DNA from: CAZBEA01 sp964519355
GTDB taxonomy: Bacteria > Patescibacteriota > Microgenomatia > Levybacterales > GWA1-39-11
DNA: 19,204 nucleotides
Direction: 5' to 3'
Assembly (NCBI GenBank): GCA_964519355.1
Contig: CAZFJW010000022.1
Coordinates: 1-19,204 of the forward strand
In this document: piece by piece, positions 7,175 to 14,651 of the stretch
How the letters are laid out: each line of letters starts with the position of its first letter
How positions within the stretch are numbered: the stretch's first letter is position 1
Made by a program: the position numbers and the translations under genes
The notes under the pieces: model-generated
Databases searched by the model: none
Seen by the model: the letters and a program-made list of their open reading frames with translations, nothing else
What the model was told of the DNA's origin: nothing

Positions 7175-7204
7175 TTGCATATCTGAAAAAATGGTGAATA
7201 TAAT
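7175..7204 (+). promoter_or_regulatory. Promoter for the giant membrane protein (TTGCAT-18-TATAAT)
   Basis: TTGCAT (7175-7180) and a perfect TATAAT (7199-7204) are separated by 18 nt. The -10 box ends 9 nt before the ATG at 7214. It lies back-to-back with the gpmA promoter in the same 96-bp divergent gap. Confidence 0.6.
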
Positions 7205-7213
7205 ACAAGAGAT

Positions 7214-10200
7214 ATGCTTGAAGGATTTATTATATCTATTCCTATCTTTTATGTTTTAGGACTTGTTTCATTTATTCGATATATTGCTCGGGATAAGAAT
7301 GCAGTAAAACAAGACAGGACAAGTACACTTAAGAGTATCATTCCCGATTTGGAGAACGCTCTTTCAAAAAGTGATGCAAAGCAGAGCCTGGAAAGTTTAA
7401 TAGCTATATATACAAAAGAAATAGAAGCGAATGAATCACCTTCAGCACATGAAGCAAGTGAGGAGCCACAAGTCACCAGTCAGGAAATAGAACAAGTTCC
7501 TTATGAAGAAGAGAAGTCATCGCAAGAAGAATACTTGCCTCCTGAATATAAGGCTGCTCAAAAACAATCTCTTCAAATAGGTCTTATGTGGTCCCGATGG
7601 TACACGGATAATTCTATAAATCTTTTATTGTATGTTGGTGCATTTCTGATCGTTGCATCTGCTGCTATTTTTGTCGGATTTCAATGGGATGCCATGCCCG
7701 GTCTTATTAAAGCAAGCGCATTCAGTCTTGTAACACTTGCATTTTTCATGTGTGGGATATTGTTTTATCGTATAGAAAGCATTAAAAATGCAGGATTTAC
7801 CTTCATCTCAATTGCGAGCATTTTATTGCCTTTTAATGGTATCGGCTGGTATAACTTCCATTTTAAAGAAGCTGGATTTGAGATAGGTGGTGTTTGGCTT
7901 GTTACGTCTATTGTTTGTCTTTCTGTATATCTATTTTTTACTGTCTATCTGCAAAAAACTCAGTTTGTTTATGTAATGTCACTTGCTCTTCTTTCAATAG
8001 TACTGTCTATCGTGAATATATTCCAAATGAATAGAGAGTTTTATATTCTTGGAATGGTATTTACTTCATTTGTGCTATTTTTGACGAATCGAGCTCTTTC
8101 TACAAATAGGGAGCATGCGATTTCAAGCGAGCCGTTATTGGTTAGTGCTCATGTTTTGCTCCCCATCTCATTAGTCTTTGGTTTGGTTTTTGCATTAGAT
8201 CAGGGAAGGCTGCTTTCATACGAAACAGCGCTAACGTTGCTGCTCTCAGCAGTTTTCTATGTTCTCTCGTACGTATTTTATAAAAGAGCAGAATTTATTT
8301 TTGCATGTCAGATTCTATTCCCAATTTCTTTATACGTATTCTTACGAGCTTCTGATTTTGATCCCGCCCAAGCAGTAGTCGTAACACAAATTGTTCCAAT
8401 TCTTTACCTTTTTATTCGAAAGTATATTCCAAGGGATGCAGATTTTGTGAGATTGACAACAATGCATCTGGCTCTTGGTCTTGGAGTTGCAGGTTTTGTT
8501 ACCAATCTTATCTTTCATGAGCCATTTGGACTTGGAACGTCTCTATCAATCTTGATACTTTCAATACACTTTTTTATTACGTATTTTGTTGAGAAAAATA
8601 TTGTATTCATGGTTTTCTCCCTTTCTGCACTTTCCGGCTTTGTTTATTTCTTCTTGAATTGGACAGGAATAGACCAGGTTTTTGCTTTTATGGCTGTTCA
8701 AATGCTCGGGGTACTTTATATTGCAATTGCATATCACGTTGATTCGTGGAATATAGAAAAAGAGTATATGTTACTTCTTTCGCGCGTGCTTGTGCCCGTA
8801 TCGGGTCTGTTAGGGGTAGGATATATTTTCGTCAATGGAGGGTCGATATATGGGAATGGGCTTATATTTGGACTTATTGCGCTTATTTTTTACGTTCTCT
8901 GCTATTACTTTTTACGATTTTATTATTACTTCTTTATTTCCAGTGCATTGCTTTTGGTTGTAATTTTTGTTTTGTGCAGATTCGTGGGGGTGCCGCTTCT
9001 TCTAAGTCTTAATATAGTACAAGTGCTTGGTATTTTGTATGCAATTGCGTCTTATCAATTGGGTGAAAGGGTATCAGGTGAAAAAGTTAGTCTTGTAAGT
9101 ATTTCAAACGGGGTACTTCCTGCGCTCGGATTTGGAATTGGAGTGATTGCAACTCAGTCTTCGGATGGTTTTTTTGTGAAAGAAGTCGTTTTTTCCAGCT
9201 TTTTAGGAGTCCTCTATTACTCGATAAATTATCTCAAAACCAAAAGCAAAACCTACTTTTTACTATCTGAAGTATCTTCTGTTCTTTTCATAACTATTTT
9301 TATGAGATGGGCACATGTTGAAGTAAGTCATATTCTTTATGCATTGAATATCGTATTTGCTGCATTTCTTGCGATAGGTTATTTGTTCAGAAAAACACAC
9401 AATGATGAATCATACATTTCAATTCTCGTTGGAGTATTTGGTTCAGTATTGGTTTTCTTGGCACATATAATATTTGTAGGAAGTGATGGACTTTTCTACT
9501 TTGCTCTGTTCCCAGCAGTGTATTCTCTTGTGAGTTTTGTTCTGTTGCGTTCTGAAGGGCTTTTTGGCGGCTATCTTTTCTTCCAATGCGTTGCCGTCTT
9601 TTTGTTTGGTCAGGAGTTTCTTGAAAATACAGCTGGTATGGAGATGATAGCATTTATATATCTTGCTTTTTGTGTATTCTACTATGGACTTATTTTCTTT
9701 GTGAAGAATGAAAGAACTCAAAACATGCTGTTAGCTGGAACAGCAATAAATGGATTTCTTGCGCATGTCTTTGGTGTAAGAGTTGCGGGATATGAGCTAA
9801 TCGTTGCCTCAGTTGAAGGAGTAATAGCTTATTCATGGTACGTTATTACGAACAAGTCGTATGGTTTTTTTGCTGGGCTGCTTATGTCAATTCTGGCAAT
9901 GTTTGTATTTGGGTATGTATGGCCTGAAAGCGCGTTTCAGCCAATTTTATTTGTAGCATTGTATTCCTTTGTATACGGCCTTTTTGCCGTCCAAAGAGCA
10001 GGCGCTTTTGCTACACGAATTCGAAATATATCATTGACTGGGGCGCTGGCCACTGTATTATTCTTTTTTATGGTGAAATACATAATGACTGATTTGGGAA
10101 TTCCAGCTCTTATTTCTTCGTATTTTCTGACAATTTTATTTGCCTTTGATGCATATTATGTTCGGGAAAAGAATTTTGGGTACATCGCATCAATTATCGG

Positions 10201-10636
10201 AATGTTTACGTACTTCTGGCAAGTATACGTGCTTGGTCAGACCGAGTATCAGGTGTACCTTTTGCCAATGGGAGTTTATTTTCTTGTTTTATCATATTTC
10301 ACAAGAAATGAAAAAAATCGGGATATTCCAAAAAGCTTTACTTATGGCGGGCTCTTTATTTTACTTGTTCCGCTCATGTTCCAGACATTTGGAGATCAGG
10401 GGTTTTACTATTCAATCCTCTTGGGAGTAGAGGGAATGCTTCTTCTTTCATATGGTATAACATCCTCAGCAAGACTATATAGATATATTGGTATTGCCTC
10501 AATTGCTGCTTCTGTTTTTTCACAAACTTACAACGTCTTATTCTCTCTTCCAAGATGGGTCGCAACAGCAGTTGCTGGACTCACATTTATAGCAGTTGCG
10601 ATATTTCTACTTTTGAAAAGAAAAGATTTGAAGTAA
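7214..10636 (+). CDS. Giant polytopic membrane protein (DUF2157/DUF2339-like, tentative)
   Basis: 1140 residues. One membrane segment at about residues 5-25 is followed by a soluble, Glu/Ser-rich linker of about 100 residues. From about residue 135 to the end the protein is an almost uninterrupted series of hydrophobic helices, by eye more than two dozen. The first of the main block reads SINLLLYVGAFLIVASAAIF, a pattern I associate with bacterial multi-pass proteins of the DUF2157/DUF2339 kind; assignment by memory, not by search. Polar and charged residues are sparse and no enzymatic motif stands out. Expressed from its own promoter at 7175-7204. It converges with enolase, with only 2 nt between the two stop codons. 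Function unknown; envelope polymer handling or transport would be speculation. Confidence 0.85.
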   Translation: MLEGFIISIPIFYVLGLVSFIRYIARDKNAVKQDRTSTLKSIIPDLENALSKSDAKQSLESLIAIYTKEIEANESPSAHEASEEPQVTSQEIEQVPYEEEKSSQEEYLPPEYKAAQKQSLQIGLMWSRWYTDNSINLLLYVGAFLIVASAAIFVGFQWDAMPGLIKASAFSLVTLAFFMCGILFYRIESIKNAGFTFISIASILLPFNGIGWYNFHFKEAGFEIGGVWLVTSIVCLSVYLFFTVYLQKTQFVYVMSLALLSIVLSIVNIFQMNREFYILGMVFTSFVLFLTNRALSTNREHAISSEPLLVSAHVLLPISLVFGLVFALDQGRLLSYETALTLLLSAVFYVLSYVFYKRAEFIFACQILFPISLYVFLRASDFDPAQAVVVTQIVPILYLFIRKYIPRDADFVRLTTMHLALGLGVAGFVTNLIFHEPFGLGTSLSILILSIHFFITYFVEKNIVFMVFSLSALSGFVYFFLNWTGIDQVFAFMAVQMLGVLYIAIAYHVDSWNIEKEYMLLLSRVLVPVSGLLGVGYIFVNGGSIYGNGLIFGLIALIFYVLCYYFLRFYYYFFISSALLLVVIFVLCRFVGVPLLLSLNIVQVLGILYAIASYQLGERVSGEKVSLVSISNGVLPALGFGIGVIATQSSDGFFVKEVVFSSFLGVLYYSINYLKTKSKTYFLLSEVSSVLFITIFMRWAHVEVSHILYALNIVFAAFLAIGYLFRKTHNDESYISILVGVFGSVLVFLAHIIFVGSDGLFYFALFPAVYSLVSFVLLRSEGLFGGYLFFQCVAVFLFGQEFLENTAGMEMIAFIYLAFCVFYYGLIFFVKNERTQNMLLAGTAINGFLAHVFGVRVAGYELIVASVEGVIAYSWYVITNKSYGFFAGLLMSILAMFVFGYVWPESAFQPILFVALYSFVYGLFAVQRAGAFATRIRNISLTGALATVLFFFMVKYIMTDLGIPALISSYFLTILFAFDAYYVREKNFGYIASIIGMFTYFWQVYVLGQTEYQVYLLPMGVYFLVLSYFTRNEKNRDIPKSFTYGGLFILLVPLMFQTFGDQGFYYSILLGVEGMLLLSYGITSSARLYRYIGIASIAASVFSQTYNVLFSLPRWVATAVAGLTFIAVAIFLLLKRKDLK

Positions 10637-10638
10637 GG

Positions 10639-11880
10639 TTAGAGATTATTTTCAATCTCAAGGAGTCTGTTGTATTTGGCAAGCCGTTCCGAACGCGCCA
10701 TGCTTCCGGTCTTTATAAATTCACTTCCACAAGAGTATGCAAGATCAGCAATAAATGAATCCTCTGTCTCACCGCTTCTGTGTGAGATTGCAGTTTTCCA
10801 TCCGGCATTATGTGTCATATTGATGGCTTCGGCTGTCTCTTTTATAGTTCCAATTTGATTTACTTTGACCAGAACTGCGTTGGCTGACTTTTCTTTTATT
10901 CCGCGTGCAATTCTTTCTGGGTTTGTCACAAAAAGATCGTCGCCGATCGTAATAAATTTGAATCGTTCTGCCATGTCGGTAAAGTTTTTGTGAGCATCCC
11001 AGTCATCTTCTGCAAATGCATCCTCAAAAGATAGAATGAAGTATTTTTGTCCAATTTGAGAGTAGTATTCGGTCAGTTCTTGTGGTGTAAGCCATTTATT
11101 TTGTTTTTTAAATTCATATTTTCCTTCTTTGAAAAATTCAGTAGATGCAACATCAAGTGAAAATCTAAAGTCTTTAACATTCTCATAGCCTGCATTTTTT
11201 GCTGCAGCAAGAATTGATTCAAGAACTTCTTCGTTTGAGGACAAAAGAGGAGAGTAGCCTCCCTCATCGCCAAGAAGAGTAGATAGCTTTTTCTCTTTTA
11301 ACACTTTTCCAAGAGAGTGAAAAATTTCAGCTGCAATTCTGATCGATTCTGAGGGGATATTTGAATTCGGAACGATCATAAATTCCTGAATATCAAAATT
11401 CCACGATGCATGTTTGCCGCCGTTTACAATGTTTACAAGTAGCTGCGGGAACGTCGGTTTGGTATCTGAAAAATAATATTCATTCATGTAACTCCATAAT
11501 GGTTTGTTTTCAACATGAGCTGCAGCTCTTACTGCGGCCTGTGACACAGAAAGAATTGCATTTGCACCAAGGCGTGACTTGTCACGTGTGCCATCAAGAT
11601 CAAGAAGGCGTGAGTCAACACTGTCTGGGTCTGTATTCATGCCTACCACCACATTTTTAATAGCATTATTCACATTCTCAACAGCTTTGCCAACTCCTTT
11701 GCCTCCGTATCTTTTTGGGTCCCCGTCTCTTAATTCCGCTGCCTCATGTGATCCTGTAGATGCTCCGGATGGCACAGAAGATGAGTGAACAGACCCATCC
11801 TCAAGTGTTAGAAAAGATCGGACTGTTGGGTTGCCTCTTGAGTCAAGAATTTCTATTGCGTGGATATGTGTAATTTTCAT
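10639..11880 (-). CDS. eno: Enolase (phosphopyruvate hydratase)
   Basis: 413 residues, a little shorter than the usual 420-435. It dehydrates 2-phosphoglycerate to phosphoenolpyruvate in glycolysis; cytoplasmic. Motifs in order: ILDSRGNPTV (11-20), SVPSGASTG (35-43), NGGKHA with His157, DIQEFMI, GDEGGYSP with catalytic Glu206, SLDVAST with metal ligand Asp243, SFEDAFAEDDW with Glu286, GDDLFVTN with Asp314, VKVNQIGT with catalytic Lys339, SHRSGETED (367-375), and IKTGSMARSER with Lys390. All key residues are present. The signature SFEDAFAEDDW differs from the common IEDGLAEDDW form, and GSMARSER from GAPCRSER. The start is set by the DSRGNPTV spacing and by a promoter whose -10 box ends 7 nt upstream of the ATG. 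Confidence 0.97.
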   Translation of the reverse strand: MKITHIHAIEILDSRGNPTVRSFLTLEDGSVHSSSVPSGASTGSHEAAELRDGDPKRYGGKGVGKAVENVNNAIKNVVVGMNTDPDSVDSRLLDLDGTRDKSRLGANAILSVSQAAVRAAAHVENKPLWSYMNEYYFSDTKPTFPQLLVNIVNGGKHASWNFDIQEFMIVPNSNIPSESIRIAAEIFHSLGKVLKEKKLSTLLGDEGGYSPLLSSNEEVLESILAAAKNAGYENVKDFRFSLDVASTEFFKEGKYEFKKQNKWLTPQELTEYYSQIGQKYFILSFEDAFAEDDWDAHKNFTDMAERFKFITIGDDLFVTNPERIARGIKEKSANAVLVKVNQIGTIKETAEAINMTHNAGWKTAISHRSGETEDSFIADLAYSCGSEFIKTGSMARSERLAKYNRLLEIENNL

Positions 11881-11887
11881 ATGTGAT

Positions 11888-11916
11888 ATCTTAAATATTT
11901 TTTACGACTTTGACAA
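11888..11916 (-). promoter_or_regulatory. eno promoter (TTGTCA-17-TAAGAT, minus strand)
   Basis: On the minus strand, TTGTCA (11911-11916) and TAAGAT (11888-11893) have a 17-nt spacer. The -10 box ends 7 nt before the enolase ATG (11880). It lies in the 44-bp gap after the protease gene and predicts a leaderless eno mRNA. Confidence 0.65.
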
Positions 11917-11924
11917 GCAGGTTT

Positions 11925-12542
11925 TTATAAACCAAACAATCTGAGTGCGTATAAGAAAAGATTATTTAAGATATCTGAGAGTGGAGTAAGGTATAAAAGA
12001 GCAAATAAAAGGAAGAATCCATATTGTGACATTCTCTGGTAAGAAAAAGCAGCTTTTTCTGAGAGTAAAATAGATATAACTTTAGAGCCATCAAGGGGTG
12101 GGATTGGAATAAGATTGATAAGAGTTAAGGATAGATTAATAAAAATCACGTTCTTTAAAATAAGGAACACAATCGGAGTCATGTTGTTCCCTAAAAGGTG
12201 CCAAATCATGGCTGCTAAAAACGCAAGGCCAAAATTAGTCATTGGTCCAGCAAGTGCAGTGAGTCCCATATCTTTTTTGGGGTCTTTAAAGTGAATAGGA
12301 TTTACCGGTACTGGTTTGGCTGCACCAAATAGGATTGGGGATTGTGTTATTAGTAAAATTGCCGGAATGAGAATGCTCATCATGGGATCAATGTGAGGAA
12401 TTGGGTTGAGTGTAAGTCTGCCGGATAGCCGTGCAGTAGGATCACCTAATTTATCTGCAACAAGTCCATGCATAATTTCATGTAAAATCACCGAGCAAAC
12501 AAGAACTATTATTTCTATAGCAATTCCAATTCCAAATTCCAT
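11925..12542 (-). CDS. M50-family (site-2-type) membrane metalloprotease
   Basis: 205 residues. Zinc intramembrane protease family. The HEIMH motif (His21, Glu22, His25) lies in the first hydrophobic helix, and the second zinc-site motif NLIPIPPLDG (143-152, Asp151) lies in a later helix. GPMTNFGLA (99-107) matches the usual GPLANxxxA region. No PDZ domain and a short length place it with the compact YwhC/Thermotoga-like group rather than RseP. The substrate is unknown. The neighbouring single-pass protein on the same strand is an obvious but untested candidate. The -10 box TATCAT at 12550-12555 ends 7 nt before the ATG, so it may have its own promoter despite the 25-nt gap to the upstream gene. 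Confidence 0.93.
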   Translation of the reverse strand: MEFGIGIAIEIIVLVCSVILHEIMHGLVADKLGDPTARLSGRLTLNPIPHIDPMMSILIPAILLITQSPILFGAAKPVPVNPIHFKDPKKDMGLTALAGPMTNFGLAFLAAMIWHLLGNNMTPIVFLILKNVIFINLSLTLINLIPIPPLDGSKVISILLSEKAAFSYQRMSQYGFFLLFALLYLTPLSDILNNLFLYALRLFGL

Positions 12543-12549
12543 ATGCTCT

Positions 12550-12555
12550 ATGATA
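12550..12555 (-). promoter_or_regulatory. -10 box (TATCAT, minus strand) before the M50 protease gene
   Basis: TATCAT ends 7 nt before the ATG at 12542, between the upstream gene's stop (12568) and this start. No convincing -35 element is seen. It fits the leaderless pattern of the window but is weaker evidence than the cases with both boxes. Confidence 0.45.
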
Positions 12556-12567
12556 TCAAATTTTTGG

Positions 12568-13155
12568 TTATTCTGGTATTTCGGATGGAGCTGCGGAGAC
12601 TGTTGCTACACCTTGAACCTCCGGAGTTGGTGCGATAGTCGGAGTAGGTGTAATAGGTTCGGGTTTGGAAATTACAATTTTTTTAATCTGATCCTGAGAA
12701 TCAAGCGAGTATCCAAAAAGATAGTCATTTGATGAAGTTCCAATCATAACAGGCGTATTTTTATCTGAAGTATCTTTTTCAAAAGTCCAAGGTCCTTGTG
12801 CTTCATTAAGTATTGCAAGATTTTTCATAACATCTGAGACGCTTATATCTCCGCAGCAGGATGTTCCTGTCACCTCAAACGCTATGACTGGTGCAAGATT
12901 TTGAATAAGGATTGTATATTGGTGAGTAGATAGTGCCACTGAGACAACATCTAACAAAGCCTGATCGGATTCGCTCGGCGGAGTAGTAGTATCTGTCTCA
13001 GATGGAAGAACTTCTTGGGTTTTTGAAGCGAATTTTTTTTCATATAACAATATTCCTGATACAACCATGCCTGCGATTGATACAGCAATGAGGATAAATG
13101 AGAAGAAAAAAAGTCCGCTTTTTTTACCCGCTTGATCTTGTGGAGGATTAGCCAT
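12568..13155 (-). CDS. Single-pass membrane protein of unknown function
   Basis: 195 residues. A short N-terminus with KK precedes one hydrophobic helix (about 15-37). A Thr/Ser/Pro linker (about 50-65), a small soluble domain (about 65-163) with an adjacent Cys pair (100-101), and a Thr-Pro-rich C-terminal tail (about 165-195) follow. The topology is most likely N-inside with the domain outside. I do not recognise the domain; it is probably a small extracytoplasmic fold. The promoter at 13162-13190 ends 6 nt before the ATG. It lies upstream of the M50 protease on the same strand, with 25 nt between the genes, so cotranscription is possible. Confidence 0.75.
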   Translation of the reverse strand: MANPPQDQAGKKSGLFFFSFILIAVSIAGMVVSGILLYEKKFASKTQEVLPSETDTTTPPSESDQALLDVVSVALSTHQYTILIQNLAPVIAFEVTGTSCCGDISVSDVMKNLAILNEAQGPWTFEKDTSDKNTPVMIGTSSNDYLFGYSLDSQDQIKKIVISKPEPITPTPTIAPTPEVQGVATVSAAPSEIPE

Positions 13156-13161
13156 GGGATT

Positions 13162-13190
13162 ATTGTAACAAAAGTATGTCCTTGCGTAAA
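13162..13190 (-). promoter_or_regulatory. Promoter (TTTACG-17-TACAAT, minus strand) for the 13155 gene
   Basis: On the minus strand, TTTACG (13185-13190) and TACAAT (13162-13167) have a 17-nt spacer. The -10 box ends 6 nt before the ATG at 13155, with no Shine-Dalgarno sequence. Confidence 0.5.
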
Positions 13191-13226
13191 ACAGAGGGAT
13201 GAGCTTTCTTTTTAAAAAGTTTCTTT

Positions 13227-13232
13227 TATACT
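13227..13232 (+). promoter_or_regulatory. -10 box (TATACT) before the YdjM-like gene
   Basis: TATACT ends 6 nt before the ATG at 13239. Only a weak -35 candidate is present (TTTCTT, 13205-13210, 16-nt spacer). Consistent with leaderless transcription. Confidence 0.5.
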
Positions 13233-13238
13233 AGATTT

Positions 13239-13691
13239 ATGACTTCAACAGGGCATGCATTAATAGGAGCACTTATTGCTGCAAAATTTCAGAATCCATA
13301 CATCGCTCTTTCTTTATCATTGCTTTCTCATTACCCGTCAGACATACTTCCTCATTGGGATGTTGGGACTCATATCGGTAATAAATCCTCCTTAAGGCGT
13401 TTTCTGGAGGGGAGTGTAGATATCGCAGTTGGTCTTGTACTAAGTTATTTTGTGTACACCTATTTAGCTAAAGATAATAATTATATTTTGATGCTATTGT
13501 CTATCTTTCTTGCTCAACTTCCCGACTGGTTGTCTGCTCCTTATACTGTTTTTAAAATGAACATTCCTATTATTAAAAGGCTTGATAGTTTTTCAGATAG
13601 ACTGCATAACAAGCTGGAACGACCATGGGGAATTGTTACGCAAGTAGTTGCTCTTGGTATTGTTTATATAGTACTTTTTGTCATTTTTTAG
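13239..13691 (+). CDS. Small membrane protein, YdjM/DUF457-like putative metal-dependent hydrolase
   Basis: 150 residues with about four hydrophobic segments. Conserved-looking polar residues sit in and between them: His6 (TGHALIGALIA), then HYPSDILPHWD with His31, Asp35, His39 and Asp41, Asp61 (SVDIAVG), QLPDW with Asp96, and His123 (LHNKLERPWG). This His/Asp spacing is what I recall for the YdjM/DUF457 inner-membrane hydrolase-like family. Substrate and reaction are unknown. It lies divergent from the 13155 gene and 44 nt upstream of the SIMPL gene on the same strand. The assignment is by motif pattern only. Confidence 0.75.
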   Translation: MTSTGHALIGALIAAKFQNPYIALSLSLLSHYPSDILPHWDVGTHIGNKSSLRRFLEGSVDIAVGLVLSYFVYTYLAKDNNYILMLLSIFLAQLPDWLSAPYTVFKMNIPIIKRLDSFSDRLHNKLERPWGIVTQVVALGIVYIVLFVIF

Positions 13692-13696
13692 GTATC

Positions 13697-13726
13697 TTGA
13701 CTTCACTTTGAAAATAGAGATATGCT
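13697..13726 (+). promoter_or_regulatory. Promoter for the SIMPL gene (TTGACT-18-TATGCT)
   Basis: TTGACT (13697-13702) and TATGCT (13721-13726) are separated by 18 nt in the 44-bp gap before the gene. The -10 box ends 9 nt before the ATG at 13736. Confidence 0.6.
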
Positions 13727-13735
13727 GTATAGAGA

Positions 13736-14581
13736 ATGAATCAGCAAGACAATACTCAGCCAACCCCTGTAAATGCATATCCTCATCCAAATATTCACCT
13801 TGGAGTTTCTAGCCATTTTGTTAAAGGTATATTCTTGGTTATAGTGGGTGCCCTTGTAGGGGGAATTATTACGTATCTTATTGCGTCGTCCCGATTTAAA
13901 TCTCCCGTTCAAACAAAAACAATGACAATTAAGGCGACTGGAAGTGTAGATCTTAAAGCAACAGAGGCAACAATAAGTGGATATTCTAATGACTATTCTA
14001 AGAAATATTCAACTCTTGTAGAGGCAGAAAATATCGCTAAATCAATTTCTGAAAAAGTAAAAGCAGAAATTGTTAAGCTTGGTGTTTCAAATTCGGCAAT
14101 TGTCATTTCTTCATATGCAACGCCTGATTATAAATATGAATATTACACGCCCACTCCTGCGCCTTCCGAGGGTGGAGTTTCTATTCCATCGTATCCATCA
14201 AGCACAACAACAGGTTACTATCCCTCAATTAGCGTGTCTGTCACGTTAAAATCTGATACCTTATCTCAGGCTGATCAAATTTTGAAAATTCTTGATTCAT
14301 ACAAGTTGTATCCATCGGCAAGTTATTATGCAACTCCAGGTGATAAGACTAAGTCTGAGGCAAGAAAGAATGCGCTTCTTGATGCTAAAGCTCAAGTTGA
14401 TGAGCTTGAAGACATAGGAAATGTGCATGTAAAAAGAATAATCTCAGTCAAAGATGCTTCATCTATGCAAAACACCTACCAAGACCCATATTATCCTCAG
14501 GCTACAAAAATATATCTTGATCAAGGAGCTACAAGTGTTCCATACCAGGTGGCACTTGATATCGTATACCAGCTTCGCTAA
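13736..14581 (+). CDS. SIMPL-domain (DUF541) membrane-anchored protein
   Basis: 281 residues. A Pro/Gln-rich cytoplasmic N-terminus (1-30) leads to a single membrane anchor (about 31-51), then a SIMPL/DUF541 domain (about 62-281). The domain begins with TMTIKATGSVDLKATEATISG and shows the typical alternation of a lipoprotein-like beta start, a coiled helix (EAENIAKSISEKVKAEI) and late helix EARKNALLDAKAQVDELE. An insert rich in Pro/Ser/Tyr (about 135-170) interrupts it. Relatives include periplasmic and outer-surface oligomers such as BP26/Omp28 of Brucella and YggE of E. coli; the molecular role is not well defined. It has its own promoter and is probably extracytoplasmic. Confidence 0.88.
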   Translation: MNQQDNTQPTPVNAYPHPNIHLGVSSHFVKGIFLVIVGALVGGIITYLIASSRFKSPVQTKTMTIKATGSVDLKATEATISGYSNDYSKKYSTLVEAENIAKSISEKVKAEIVKLGVSNSAIVISSYATPDYKYEYYTPTPAPSEGGVSIPSYPSSTTTGYYPSISVSVTLKSDTLSQADQILKILDSYKLYPSASYYATPGDKTKSEARKNALLDAKAQVDELEDIGNVHVKRIISVKDASSMQNTYQDPYYPQATKIYLDQGATSVPYQVALDIVYQLR

Positions 14582-14588
14582 TTCTTTC

Positions 14589-14617
14589 TTGTTCTCACCT
14601 CGTTCTTGTGGTAAAAT
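14589..14617 (+). promoter_or_regulatory. rpsA promoter (TTGTTC-17-TAAAAT)
   Basis: TTGTTC (14589-14594) and TAAAAT (14612-14617) have a 17-nt spacer. Unlike most promoters here, the -10 box is 34 nt upstream of the ATG, leaving room for a leader of about 28 nt that carries a Shine-Dalgarno sequence. Confidence 0.55.
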
Positions 14618-14635
14618 CAAAGCATCTTAATGAAT

Positions 14636-14642
14636 AAGGGGG
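14636..14642 (+). promoter_or_regulatory. Shine-Dalgarno-like site AAGGGGG before the S1 gene
   Basis: AAGGGGG resembles AAGGAGG and lies 9 nt before the ATG at 14652. It is the only good Shine-Dalgarno match in the window, and it supports this start. Confidence 0.6.
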
Positions 14643-14651
14643 TACACATAT

